Below the pieces are notes generated by a model that saw only the letters and a program-made list of their open reading frames with translations, was not told where the DNA came from and searched no databases. A stretch of 42,199 bases of DNA from contig CAJTMB010000028.1 in the NCBI GenBank assembly GCA_910577105.1, positions 1 through 42,199 of the forward strand, in the 5' to 3' direction. Numbering within the stretch: position 1 is the first letter of the stretch; every line of letters starts with the position of its first letter. The position numbers and the translations under genes were made by a program. The DNA is from an uncultured Lachnospiraceae bacterium (GTDB lineage Bacteria; Bacillota; Clostridia; Lachnospirales; Lachnospiraceae). Positions 15,825 to 24,798 of this stretch are shown here, piece by piece.

Positions 15825-18032
15825 TTAATTATAAAGGTCAGACTTTTCATTTACATAATTTTGTGCCCTGCTCTGGATAATCTCGCAGACCTCCTCTATC
15901 GGCTTCATACCTTCAAAATAATCTGATGCCTCTTCCTGTACGATGGCAAGCAGTCCCTGCTGCATCCCCGCATCCCCGGTATTTCCTATTCGCCCCAGCA
16001 ATTCTTTATAATATTCCGTCTCCTGTTCAGTCATTGCATAATATTTCACTGTAATGTCATCGATTTTCCAGCTTACTTTACTTCTTTCCTGAAGGTTCCC
16101 CTCTTCATCCATCTCATATTCCACTTCCATCTGTTTTTCACACAGCATATCAATGACACTTTTTTTGATTGGAATTCCCTGGGCGCCGCTTAACCCCAAT
16201 TCCTCCTGCTGGTCCTCCTCCAAAAGAAAACAGATAAACTGCCATGCACCTTCTTTGTTTTCGGCCTGCTTATTCATCGACAATACCGACACACAGGGAA
16301 GCGCCATCAGCCCGCTGTCTGCGTCGGCAGGATATCCAATCATACGCACAGCATCCCCAAACAAAAATTCATAATACTGAACATCTGCCGCAGACAAAAG
16401 GGCTCCTTCCATAAACAGAATTTCTCCATTTCTAATCTGTTCGATATCTGCCTGTTTATCCTCTTCACCAAAACGTGCTGCAAATTCCAGAATCTGCATA
16501 AAGGAATCATCTTCAAAATGACATTCCCCTGTTTCCTTATCCACAAAACTGTCTATATTTAACCGGCAGAGAACATCAAGCATCTTCTTTCTGCTAAATC
16601 CGGGCAGTGATTTTGTGTCTCCGTAATAGTCATTGTAAAGGGAAGTCAGCCCCTCCATGTTTACTACTGTCTTGTCTCCGATTTCTGATTCTTTTGCCAC
16701 AAGCCCATACAATCCGAAGGTAGGCATAATGGCATAAAGCGCCTGATTCCTGTCATATACCGAAAGCGCCCCTTCCAGAAAATCTTCCCTGTCTATTTTT
16801 GTTTCTTTCTCCATATAAGGACTCAGGTCCTCAAATGCTCCCGCTTCAATCAGTTCACAGCGCTCTTCCTCAGAAAATCCTGCTCCCACATCAATTATAT
16901 CCGTAGCATTGCCTGCAAGAATATCCATACGGATAAGGTCCTTTACCTCCCCCAAATCCATACCGTCTTCCCCATATTGCTTTAACTCAATGCGGTACTG
17001 TTGATTCAGTTTATTAAACCTGACAATCTGGGATAAAAGCAGGGAGTTGGGATACACACAGCCATATGTAATAATTGTTTTTTCCGAAATATTCTCCTTT
17101 GGCGTTTTGGTTAAGAGCGCCACCTCACATTCTCCCTGTAAACTATACTGCGCGGAAAATGCTGCAATCCTGCCGTCACCCAACATAATAAAGCTTTGCA
17201 GGTTGGTGCTGTTTATGTCACAATCCGTCCAGTTTAAAAGCTTATCCGGCGCTTCATCCTTCACATCACAGGCATAAAGCGTATCGCCCTGGGTGTATAA
17301 CAGTTCCGTTTCCTGTCCCGCGGTATATATACCCTGTCTGAATTCTATTTTGCCGGCAAGACTCTTTACCATGAAATTTTCTTCGTTAATTTCAACCATC
17401 GTGCCATTCGACAGCCTCGCCAGTAAACGGTTCTCTTCTTTCGCAGGGAGAATATCTTCTATGCTGGCTTCCATCTCCAGTGTCTGAAGCAATGTTCCTT
17501 CTGCACTGACAATATACAGCTTCTTTTTATCACTGATATAATAATTCCCCCGGGCATCCCCGGTCAGGCAGTCTGCCTCAAAACCGGGAATATCCATAAA
17601 AATCCCTGTTATGTCAAGGCTTTGCAGATTACTTCCGTCAGCAGATATCTTCTTTAACTCCAATACCTCCAGCCTTTCGTCATATTGGCTGCATACCAGC
17701 AGCAGATTGCCGCCCCGGTCATGTCCCATGCTGCTTATCCATGCCTCTTCCGCAATACCCAAATCCATTTCTTTTGGCTCTTTCTGTCCTGCCTCCAGTA
17801 AAAATAACTGCCCGTTTATACCCTTGCCGCTTACGGCAAAATAAACCGAGCCGTCTTCATTAAATACCGACAAATACGGACTGCTTTCTCCCATTTGAAA
17901 AATACGGTATTCCGCCACATAAACCTCATTGTCATTTTCTTCCGCAGGCGCTTCTTTCTGTCCGCATCCTGCAAATAAAAAAATACTAAATAAGAAACAG
18001 ATAAATATTGAAAAACCTGTTTTTCTCCCCAT
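15825..18032 (-). CDS. Large extracellular solute-binding lipoprotein with N-terminal propeller-like region
   Basis: 735 residues. The signal peptide ends in a lipobox-like 'FAGC' (Cys23). Residues about 40-310 hold repeated short strand patterns ('GNYYISDKKKLYIV', 'LLYTQGDTLYACD') suggestive of a beta-propeller. From about 320 the sequence looks like a family-1 solute-binding protein, including the typical late motif 'GAWQFICFLL'. No ABC permease or ATPase for uptake is adjacent, so it may capture a ligand for signalling or for a distant transporter. AGGAG precedes the ATG. Confidence 0.75.
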   Translation of the reverse strand: MGRKTGFSIFICFLFSIFLFAGCGQKEAPAEENDNEVYVAEYRIFQMGESSPYLSVFNEDGSVYFAVSGKGINGQLFLLEAGQKEPKEMDLGIAEEAWISSMGHDRGGNLLLVCSQYDERLEVLELKKISADGSNLQSLDITGIFMDIPGFEADCLTGDARGNYYISDKKKLYIVSAEGTLLQTLEMEASIEDILPAKEENRLLARLSNGTMVEINEENFMVKSLAGKIEFRQGIYTAGQETELLYTQGDTLYACDVKDEAPDKLLNWTDCDINSTNLQSFIMLGDGRIAAFSAQYSLQGECEVALLTKTPKENISEKTIITYGCVYPNSLLLSQIVRFNKLNQQYRIELKQYGEDGMDLGEVKDLIRMDILAGNATDIIDVGAGFSEEERCELIEAGAFEDLSPYMEKETKIDREDFLEGALSVYDRNQALYAIMPTFGLYGLVAKESEIGDKTVVNMEGLTSLYNDYYGDTKSLPGFSRKKMLDVLCRLNIDSFVDKETGECHFEDDSFMQILEFAARFGEEDKQADIEQIRNGEILFMEGALLSAADVQYYEFLFGDAVRMIGYPADADSGLMALPCVSVLSMNKQAENKEGAWQFICFLLEEDQQEELGLSGAQGIPIKKSVIDMLCEKQMEVEYEMDEEGNLQERSKVSWKIDDITVKYYAMTEQETEYYKELLGRIGNTGDAGMQQGLLAIVQEEASDYFEGMKPIEEVCEIIQSRAQNYVNEKSDLYN

Positions 18033-18096
18033 ATGCCGCTCCTCTCTTTGTTTGATTACCTTCTTCTTTTATATTACATGATAATCCTGCAAAAAG

Positions 18097-18198
18097 CTAT
18101 AGTAATTTAACCGATATGTACCGCAGTTCTTTTGCATCGCTTCCGGTTGCTGCTTCAAATTCCCAGATGGAAACCTCCGTTATTTTTTTCATACCCAT
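18097..18198 (-). CDS. Possible 33-residue peptide gene or gene remnant
   Basis: An open frame 'MGMKKITEVSIWEFEAATGS...' with protein-like composition, 14 bases after the upstream membrane protein stop. The ribosome site is weak (AGGG about 12 bases upstream). It could be a true small gene, or the end of a gene lost by deletion. I do not recognise the family. Confidence 0.3.
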   Translation of the reverse strand: MGMKKITEVSIWEFEAATGSDAKELRYISVKLL

Positions 18199-18212
18199 GG
18201 AAATGAAATACC

Positions 18213-18560
18213 CTAAACGCCTTTTTTAATCATTATAATATTGTAAATTCCATATGGTATCAGGGATAAGATTCCGATAAGGCAGCTAAGCATAAATGTT
18301 ATCGGAAAACATATGCATAGAAGTATTTTTGTGACTGTTTTTTGACGCTGAAATAAACGGGTAAAAAACAGAATGCCCGAAACCAACCCTCCCAGCAGCA
18401 GGCCGCCTACTAAACCATATATCAAGAAGACTGTCGCAGTATTCCATGGAATATGCAGCAACTCTCTGTTAGCCGCCGCCATTTCCCCATATATCAAGAA
18501 TCCCACAACCCAAAATACACTTGTAAATAATGCGTACTTTTTTCTTTTCTCCATTTCCAT
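18213..18560 (-). CDS. Small multi-pass membrane protein, function unknown
   Basis: 115 residues with three probable TM helices: about 10-28, 42-68 (glycine-rich 'YGLVGGLLLGGLVSGILFF') and 78-108. The ends are basic. GGGGAGG lies five bases before ATG 18560. I do not recognise a family. It sits in a row of minus-strand membrane or secreted proteins of unknown function (18.2-21.3 kb). Confidence 0.65.
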   Translation of the reverse strand: MEMEKRKKYALFTSVFWVVGFLIYGEMAAANRELLHIPWNTATVFLIYGLVGGLLLGGLVSGILFFTRLFQRQKTVTKILLCICFPITFMLSCLIGILSLIPYGIYNIIMIKKGV

Positions 18561-18605
18561 AAAAACCTCCCCAAATCATTTTGAACGCGTATTTGGCCTA
18601 CCCTG

Positions 18606-19418
18606 TTATATAGAGACGCCTTTATCCGCCATGCCATTCTTCAATGTCCCGGCTATTATTTCCATCCGGTACAAGGTATCTTCATCACATTTGCTTTTCC
18701 ATCCATCCACTACTATATCCAATAGAAAATAAGCCCTGCCCGGTCCTATAATCTTAGGGGTCATAAAATGGGTAGGAAACAGCCATTCGTATGCACACAT
18801 TTCACATGCTTTTTCCCCGATGAAGGCGGCAGTTTTTACCAGTAATTCCTTGACCTCGTCATAAGGTAAATCCACGCTGTCCAAAAGCAGTTTTTTAATC
18901 CTGTCAAACCAATCGTCTATGTCTTTTGTCTGCTCTGGCACCGTTTTAAGGGAAAACTCTTCTGCAAAAGCAGCCGCCAGTTTCTTATGCTTGTGAAACA
19001 GTCTTTTTGCCATTGCTTTTGTCGGTATTATCTCTTCTTCATGGCTCATTTTTTCCAGTAAATCAAACCCGTGCTCAACTATGTGGCCGGTAAGCAGACG
19101 CAGTCTTTCTTTATACTTTTCCTCATCCAGATATGTTAACCAGCCGCCGGTTCCATACTTCTTCAATTCTTCAAGGTCCTGGTCCATTTCATATCCAAAC
19201 ACATCCGTATGGAAATGGACCGTCAAATCTTTACCAAAACTGCTTTCGTGTATATTGACATATTGTTTTACTGTTTGATTTTCAGGGTCGTAATACCTTT
19301 TTATCCCCTGTAATTCCCGGATAAATATCCGGCATGTCCCGTCTGTCTTCAGATAAGTAAAACCATATTCCTTTAATCTTTCACCTACTATTTCTTTGAT
19401 GATTTTTGTTTTTTGCAT
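18606..19418 (-). CDS. Uncharacterised cytoplasmic protein, DUF4304-like N terminus
   Basis: 270 residues, no signal or TM. The first 75 residues ('IVGERLKEYGFTYLKTDGTC', 'FIREL', then 'VNIHESSFGKDLTVHF') resemble DUF4304-type proteins, several of which are found as immunity-like accessory proteins; this match is from memory and weak. The middle is charged and helical. AAAGGAAAAAAG precedes the ATG. An immunity role is only a suggestion, since no toxin gene was seen. Confidence 0.6.
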   Translation of the reverse strand: MQKTKIIKEIVGERLKEYGFTYLKTDGTCRIFIRELQGIKRYYDPENQTVKQYVNIHESSFGKDLTVHFHTDVFGYEMDQDLEELKKYGTGGWLTYLDEEKYKERLRLLTGHIVEHGFDLLEKMSHEEEIIPTKAMAKRLFHKHKKLAAAFAEEFSLKTVPEQTKDIDDWFDRIKKLLLDSVDLPYDEVKELLVKTAAFIGEKACEMCAYEWLFPTHFMTPKIIGPGRAYFLLDIVVDGWKSKCDEDTLYRMEIIAGTLKNGMADKGVSI

Positions 19419-19455
19419 TTACTTTTTTCCTTTCGATATTCTTTCATTCAAAACA

Positions 19456-19611
19456 TTATGGTTTATTATCAACTCCGACTGCTTCTCCATCCTCAAATTC
19501 TATTGCATTCTCACAAGTTATAAAAATTTTTCCGTTTTCTGCAATCACTTCTCCCGCTGCAACTTTTTTTCCATTTCCATAATCTCGTTGGTTGCATGCC
19601 GATTTTCTTTT
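19456..19611 (-). pseudogene. Decayed small gene with frame change at an A7 run
   Basis: The frame ending in TAA at 19456 reads like protein ('VAAGEVIAENGKIFITCENA', then acidic residues) but has no start codon. Upstream of an A7 run (plus-strand T7, 19564-19570) the protein-like reading lies in a different frame. A GGGAGG site near 19622-19630 could serve a TTG or other start, as in the neighbouring genes. A one-base change in the A run would join the halves into about 50 residues. Family unknown. Confidence 0.35.
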
Positions 19612-19635
19612 TCAAGGCATTTCCTCCCTCACAAA

Positions 19636-20367
19636 TTATTCTTCTTTTAGAATCTGACTTTCTCCGTCTTCGTCAACCAGCACAATCAGTTCCAAACCTT
19701 CGCAAACTCCCGGATATGTAAAGTAAAATACAACTGCTCTGTTTTTCTCCACAAAATATACAGGACTTAAAAACCCACTCCCAATCCAAGTATCAGGCTC
19801 CCCCAGCTTATCACTGATTTCATATATTGAACTGCCCCATGCAATATCCTCAATCTCTTCCATGGTAATTTTTCTTCCCGACGCATCATATGTAACATCA
19901 AATCCTTCCACCCTCATCGTTAAAAGCTTTTTCTCGTCTCCCGGGAAAAAATTGTCAACAAACGTAAACAAAATTACCACGACCGACAATATTGCAAAGA
20001 CAATCAATACTGCTAAACCGTTTGCTTTTATGGAATACCCCTTTCTTTTCCTTACGAAATACAGCAGTAAAATAGCAAGCAGAAAAATTATCAGCATTTT
20101 ACAGTCATTTAACATGAAATCACGCAATCCCCAGTTTTTAAATGTCCGATAATTCGGGTCAGCCGGGTCATCATAAGCTATATAGGGAATAAATAAATTG
20201 TATACCGCAACAAAGGAATACATAATGGTACAGGGGATTATCCACCAGCATTTTACTGTTTTCTTTCTGATTTTCATAACAATTGCCGCCATACCTGCTA
20301 ACACAGAAAGCAGTAACAATCCTATAAAAATATAAATCATAACATACGCATAGGTATCAATACTCAT
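19636..20367 (-). CDS. Membrane protein with C-terminal extracytoplasmic domain, unknown function
   Basis: 243 residues. Probable TM helices at about 8-30, 40-60, 85-103 and 115-138 are followed by a soluble domain (about 145-243) containing 'WGSSIYEISDKLGEPD' and a strand-rich end. The segment 'IYEISDKLGEPD' resembles the SmpA/BamE-type 'lxxLGxPd' turn found in many small secreted domains. GGAGAG precedes the ATG. It shares strand and spacing with the two small anchored proteins upstream, suggesting a common transcript. Confidence 0.6.
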   Translation of the reverse strand: MSIDTYAYVMIYIFIGLLLLSVLAGMAAIVMKIRKKTVKCWWIIPCTIMYSFVAVYNLFIPYIAYDDPADPNYRTFKNWGLRDFMLNDCKMLIIFLLAILLLYFVRKRKGYSIKANGLAVLIVFAILSVVVILFTFVDNFFPGDEKKLLTMRVEGFDVTYDASGRKITMEEIEDIAWGSSIYEISDKLGEPDTWIGSGFLSPVYFVEKNRAVVFYFTYPGVCEGLELIVLVDEDGESQILKEE

Positions 20368-20396
20368 AAAAGCTCTCCGTATCCCATCCTCAAATT

Positions 20397-20858
20397 TTAT
20401 TGCCGTCCGATTTCCCGTTTCGTCATAAAACCTTTCGGATACATCCAGTCAGGCAATATGGTATCCCTTAAAACCGGATATACAGGATACCATTCCAGTA
20501 TTTCATATGACGCTATCTCATTTTCAAAAGCATCATGCATCACTGTTCCTCTGTATTCCACTTTGCATAAAAATGTATTGACATAGTCTTTGTCATACAA
20601 GTCCATTAAAGGCAATGCATCTCCATTCGTTAACTCGATGTCTTTATACGCTTCCGCCAAAAAATACCCGCTTTCATCTCCCACCTGTACCCATCCGGTC
20701 CCTGTATAATGCGCTTCCTGCACCAGTATATACGGCTCATAATCTTTACATTCACTAATCCTTACCGCATATTTTTCAGGAATCCAATTGACTTTTATAA
20801 AGAATGCTATTATAAGAATACATACAAATCCTGCTATTATCGCCCATACTTTTTTCAA
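20397..20858 (-). CDS. Small N-terminally anchored protein, unknown function
   Basis: About 153 residues, starting at TTG 20858 ('MKKVWAIIAGFVCILIIAFF'), with AGGAGG (20866-20871) seven bases upstream. One N-terminal TM anchor is followed by a soluble, probably extracytoplasmic domain with 'YTGTGWVQVGDESGYFLAEA' and a tyrosine/tryptophan-rich end. An ATG-like start farther upstream would lack a ribosome site. It overlaps nothing and lies 38 bases after the previous anchored-protein gene. Confidence 0.6.
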   Translation of the reverse strand: MKKVWAIIAGFVCILIIAFFIKVNWIPEKYAVRISECKDYEPYILVQEAHYTGTGWVQVGDESGYFLAEAYKDIELTNGDALPLMDLYDKDYVNTFLCKVEYRGTVMHDAFENEIASYEILEWYPVYPVLRDTILPDWMYPKGFMTKREIGRQ

Positions 20859-20895
20859 CCTTATACCTCCTGCCCGCATCCATACAAAAGCTTCC

Positions 20896-21300
20896 CTAAA
20901 AATAACAGGGAAACATAAATCCATCCGCTGTTCCAAAAGAAGACCAAACAGTACTCCAGCTTACCAATTTCCATTGACCATTCTCATCATAAAATATGAA
21001 GATAGAAGCAGAACTGTGATTCTCTTCCACATAAAGCACAACGGCATATTCCTGAGTCAGATTACTCAGTTCCTTTTTTAATCCGGTGTTGCCTAAATAA
21101 TAAATATCTGCTTTTTTGTCCCGGTATTGAAACACCTTCAAATACTCTATATCACTGTAAAACCCGTTTTCGCTGTATAACTCACAAAACTCGGAACCAT
21201 ATTCTTTGGTTAGATGATGCACCATAACATAAGGTTTCAAAAGAAATAACAGAAGCAATATCGTGATAACCCCCAAAAACACCAAGAATTTCTTTTTCAA
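20896..21300 (-). CDS. Small N-terminally anchored protein, unknown function
   Basis: About 134 residues, TTG start at 21300 with GGGAGG seven bases upstream. N-terminal TM ('KKKFLVFLGVITILLLLFLL') and a soluble domain with 'YLGNTGLKKELSNL' and 'WKLVSWSTVW'. The design (TTG start, Lys-rich start, single TM, about 110-residue exported domain) is the same as in the next gene, though sequence similarity is not obvious. It is first in the 18.2-21.3 kb group. Confidence 0.6.
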   Translation of the reverse strand: MKKKFLVFLGVITILLLLFLLKPYVMVHHLTKEYGSEFCELYSENGFYSDIEYLKVFQYRDKKADIYYLGNTGLKKELSNLTQEYAVVLYVEENHSSASIFIFYDENGQWKLVSWSTVWSSFGTADGFMFPCYF

Positions 21301-21369
21301 AACAAAACCTCCCGTCCATTGAACCGATAGCCAACCGTGCTTCATATAAGGAATACCCCGTAACTCCCC

Positions 21370-21387
21370 GAAAAGATGCATCTTTTC
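21370..21387. promoter_or_regulatory. Perfect 18-bp palindrome upstream of the small anchored-protein genes
   Basis: GAAAAGATG followed by its exact reverse complement CATCTTTTC. It lies about 70 bases before the TTG start at 21300 and just beyond the ABC operon terminator, where an operator would be expected. With no loop it is a poor terminator. Confidence 0.4.
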
Positions 21388-21400
21388 TGTTTTTTTACAT

Positions 21401-21430
21401 AAAAAAGGCATCCGTCTTTGGATGCCTTTT
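21401..21430 (-). terminator. Intrinsic terminator after the MacB-like ABC operon
   Basis: An 11-pair stem, AAAAGGCATCC (21403-21413) with GGATGCCTTTT (21420-21430), and a six-base loop. On the minus strand it runs into TTTTTT. Confidence 0.85.
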
Positions 21431-21452
21431 GCATACTTTATTTTTTTTTAAC

Positions 21453-22115
21453 CTAAATCAGCCGCCCGTTCTCCATCCGTATCACCCTGTCCGCATAGGA
21501 AGCCAGTTTTTCATTATGGGTCACCATGGCTAAAGTTGCGCCTTCTTTTCTCACCGCTTCAATAAGACATGCCATCACCTGTTCTCCGGTGTCCTTATCC
21601 AGATTGCCTGTCGGCTCGTCGGCAAAAATAACCTTCGGGTGATTGATTAACGCCCTGACAATCGCTGTCCGCTGCTGCTGCCCGCCGGAAAGCTGATTTG
21701 GAAATTTGTCAAGCTGTTCCTTGATACCAAGGCTTTCGCTCAGTTTTTCCACGTCCTTCCTCTGTATTTTCCTGTTATCGAGAAGAAGCGGCGCAATCAT
21801 GTTCTCATAAACGGTCAAAAGCGGCAGCAAATGATACGCCTGAAAAATAAATCCGAATTTCTGCCTGCGCATCTTTGACATCTCAGTATCTTTAAAATTC
21901 GTATACGGTTTTCCCTCCAGACAGATTTCCCCGGATGTCAGCACATCCAGTCCGCCCATCACATTCAACAGTGTACTCTTTCCGGAACCGCTTTCTCCCA
22001 AAATAACAACCACTTCCCCCTGATGCAGCGCAAGACTGAGATGGTCCAGCGCCCGCACCGTAACTTCTCCCGTCGTATATTCCTTGACCGCATCCTTCAA
22101 CTCAATTAAACTCAT
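21453..22115 (-). CDS. ABC transporter ATP-binding protein (LolD/MacB-type)
   Basis: About 220 residues. Walker A 'GESGSGKST', Q-loop 'FIFQAYHLL', signature 'LSGGQQQRTA', Walker B 'VIFADEPTGNLD' and H-loop 'MVTHN' are intact. It drives the FtsX permease encoded immediately upstream. Two ATGs (22118 and 22115) are possible; 22115 gives seven-base spacing from GGAGG, while 22118 overlaps the permease TGA as ATGA. Either way the two are translationally coupled. Confidence 0.9.
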   Translation of the reverse strand: MSLIELKDAVKEYTTGEVTVRALDHLSLALHQGEVVVILGESGSGKSTLLNVMGGLDVLTSGEICLEGKPYTNFKDTEMSKMRRQKFGFIFQAYHLLPLLTVYENMIAPLLLDNRKIQRKDVEKLSESLGIKEQLDKFPNQLSGGQQQRTAIVRALINHPKVIFADEPTGNLDKDTGEQVMACLIEAVRKEGATLAMVTHNEKLASYADRVIRMENGRLI

Positions 22116-24613
22116 CATGATTCCTCCCTGATATCCGCAATTATCTGATTTGTATCCCTGAATTTCAGCCCGGACATAACCAGAAGGTACACCGAAAATA
22201 CAGAAACAATACCAACACCCAGATATCCTCCAACAATACCTGCCATATTCCTGTTTCCAATTATATCGCACAAATACCATTGTATCGGAAACGAAAGGAG
22301 GACTGCTATGCCGCAGGAAGTAAAAAGCAGTAACAATATTTCAATGCGGAGCGTTCTTTTCAACTGTCCCAGAGGCATTCCCAGCGCCCGCCATATTCCG
22401 TACTCTTTTCGTCTCAAAACCAGATTTGCCTTCATCATAATCATCATGTTCAAGATGGCTGCCGTCAACGTCGCTATGACAATCAGCGCGGCAATATAAA
22501 GGATACTCAGTGCATTTCTGATAACCGGCTCCATACCAACCTCATAAGACCCGCCTAACGCATATGCATTGTCCGCAAAAATACCGGCAATAGTATCGTA
22601 CACCTCCTCGTTGGAATCAGAATCACATCGTACCATCAAATCCACATAGCTGTATTCTGCATAAACCTCCGAGGCACATTTTTCAGTCATAACAAGGACA
22701 AGCGGCTCACCGCCCATCCCCTTGCATTCCGGCCTGTAATCCACGCACAGTACGGTATCAACGTTTATGACGCCTTCTCTCCCGTCTTTAAATCCATACG
22801 CAACGGCACCTGTCTCCTCTATCTTCGCAAGGACTTTTTGGTCTTCCTGTCCATATGCTCCCGTAATCACACAAACAGAATCCACTCCCTCTTCCCAAAG
22901 CGCTGACTTTCCATTTTCCTCCAACAGCCACCGAAACAAATCATCATTATAAATAATATTTGGAATCCTGTTCCCGTTTGTGTCAAGCATCACTTCTTCT
23001 TTATCAAGACTTATGCCGATTGCATAACATTTTTCCACGCCTTTTACGTTCTTTACTTCTTCTATTTCCGAAAAAGCTATCCTTGCGGGAGAAATCCCCT
23101 CCATGGCATCCATGATGCCGGTAACGGGCACATAAACTTCATAATCCGAAAAATCCGCTTTTTTATCCTTCTCCGGCAGTTTTACGGAACCAAAGGTATT
23201 TACAATCAACATGAGTATCATCATGGAAAAAATCATGGAGAGCATCACAATTATACTTTTGCTTCGTTCCCTCCGGATATTCCTTCCTGCAAACTTTATG
23301 GCAGACCATTTCTCCATTGTCCGAACCTTTTTATTTGGGATGACTGCTCCGGTATACTTACTGGCTTCAACGGGCGTCAGCGCCACCATTTTATGTACGG
23401 ACAACACAAATGCAAGGACCAATGAAGCAAGTACAACTGCTGCCGTCAGCAGATAACTGCTTAAGAGCTGCCTAATCATCACAGGCTCTCCGGTCAGATA
23501 GTACAAGATATTTTTAGCAAGCAGCTGGTTCACAATGTTTCCGAAAAGCATCCCGATACCATACCCTGTAATACAGTAAAAAAAGTTTTCAGCAAAGATA
23601 AGCAGTCCGGTTTGTTTATAATCCATGCCGATACAACGCAGCATTCCCAGTTCTCTCGTGTTTTCAACAATGGTAAGATGCATACTGTTAAAAATCAACA
23701 GAACCATGGCGACGGCAATCAATATCGCAAACACCTTTAATGCTATACCGATTTCCGACTGGGACCCATATTCCAGAATGTTTTCCTCTTTTGTATGATT
23801 CGTTCCGACGCTTTGACCGATTCGCCTTAAAATTTCTGCTTCCTCTTCCGAATTTTGTCCCGCCATTCCTTTTTGAATGGCGTCATAATAATTCATCCCA
23901 TAAATTTCTGCCAAAAGCTCACGAGCTTTTGTTTCCAGAGCGTATACTGTTTCCACATCATAGGCATCCACATCCGAATCCGTCGTAACTATCAGATTAT
24001 GCACCTCTTCTGCAGGCGATACCAGCCCGGTATCATAAAGGAACTCTAACGATACACACAAAAATCCCCTCGTCCAGTCGCTGCTCAACAAAACCGGGGT
24101 GTTTTCGATAATTCCCACAAGCCGGAAACGATAGACTTCCTCCTTTGAACCACAGGCAACCTTGATTTCGTCCCCAATCCGGTTTCCCAGAATGTCACAG
24201 ACATATTGCTCCAAGACAATCTCATCCTGTGATTCACACCATCTTCCTTCGCAAAGCCGCAGCCCCGGCTCCTCCAGCCCTTCCTTTGTTCCCGCGCATA
24301 CCTGAAACTCTATTTTCCGAAGCGTTTCCGGTCTCATTTGCATTTCACAATAATCACTGTAATAGATTCCGGACGCTTCTATCTCTTCTTTATCAAACTC
24401 TCCCTTTAGCCAGTCCGCCTGCTCCTTGGTCAATCCTTCCACATGAAAATCATATCTGTTCGTTCCCAATGCCTGCTCTTTATATTTATTGTTAATGCTG
24501 TCTCCCATCTGAATCATACAGAACATCATGGTAACCGAACAGGCAATCCCCATGATAATCACATAACTGCGTTTCAGATGCTGTTTGATGAGCATTTTTG
24601 CAAAAATAAGCAT
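22115..24613 (-). CDS. FtsX/MacB-family ABC permease
   Basis: 832 residues: N-terminal TM (about 15-33), external domain, FtsX block near 290-430 containing 'RELGMLRCIGMDYKQTG', TM near 450-475, second external domain, and final FtsX block with 'RRKEYGIWRALGMPLGQLKR'. Two large external domains are usual for the clostridial two-FtsX class. AGGAGG lies five bases before the ATG. Unlike the set at 6.4-11.6 kb there is no adjacent two-component system. Substrate unknown. Confidence 0.88.
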   Translation of the reverse strand: MLIFAKMLIKQHLKRSYVIIMGIACSVTMMFCMIQMGDSINNKYKEQALGTNRYDFHVEGLTKEQADWLKGEFDKEEIEASGIYYSDYCEMQMRPETLRKIEFQVCAGTKEGLEEPGLRLCEGRWCESQDEIVLEQYVCDILGNRIGDEIKVACGSKEEVYRFRLVGIIENTPVLLSSDWTRGFLCVSLEFLYDTGLVSPAEEVHNLIVTTDSDVDAYDVETVYALETKARELLAEIYGMNYYDAIQKGMAGQNSEEEAEILRRIGQSVGTNHTKEENILEYGSQSEIGIALKVFAILIAVAMVLLIFNSMHLTIVENTRELGMLRCIGMDYKQTGLLIFAENFFYCITGYGIGMLFGNIVNQLLAKNILYYLTGEPVMIRQLLSSYLLTAAVVLASLVLAFVLSVHKMVALTPVEASKYTGAVIPNKKVRTMEKWSAIKFAGRNIRRERSKSIIVMLSMIFSMMILMLIVNTFGSVKLPEKDKKADFSDYEVYVPVTGIMDAMEGISPARIAFSEIEEVKNVKGVEKCYAIGISLDKEEVMLDTNGNRIPNIIYNDDLFRWLLEENGKSALWEEGVDSVCVITGAYGQEDQKVLAKIEETGAVAYGFKDGREGVINVDTVLCVDYRPECKGMGGEPLVLVMTEKCASEVYAEYSYVDLMVRCDSDSNEEVYDTIAGIFADNAYALGGSYEVGMEPVIRNALSILYIAALIVIATLTAAILNMMIMMKANLVLRRKEYGIWRALGMPLGQLKRTLRIEILLLLFTSCGIAVLLSFPIQWYLCDIIGNRNMAGIVGGYLGVGIVSVFSVYLLVMSGLKFRDTNQIIADIREES

Positions 24614-24798
24614 TGTGCCCTCCTAATTAATCCATTTTGATTTGCCGTAAATGCCGCAATGCAGGCAATACCGACAGCCGGCATAACCTTGTTGCTTTTC
24701 ACCGTATCGGTGTCATTTTACGTTTTTCTATCCTGTACCCCAAAACTGCTATTTCTGTATGAAAAATCAACTCTGCCATCGGCACTATCTTTTCTGCG

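Noticed and set aside
24614..24798. Short frames in the gap after the ankyrin gene
   Set aside because: They carry no recognisable domain or proper ribosome site; nothing supportable was seen.
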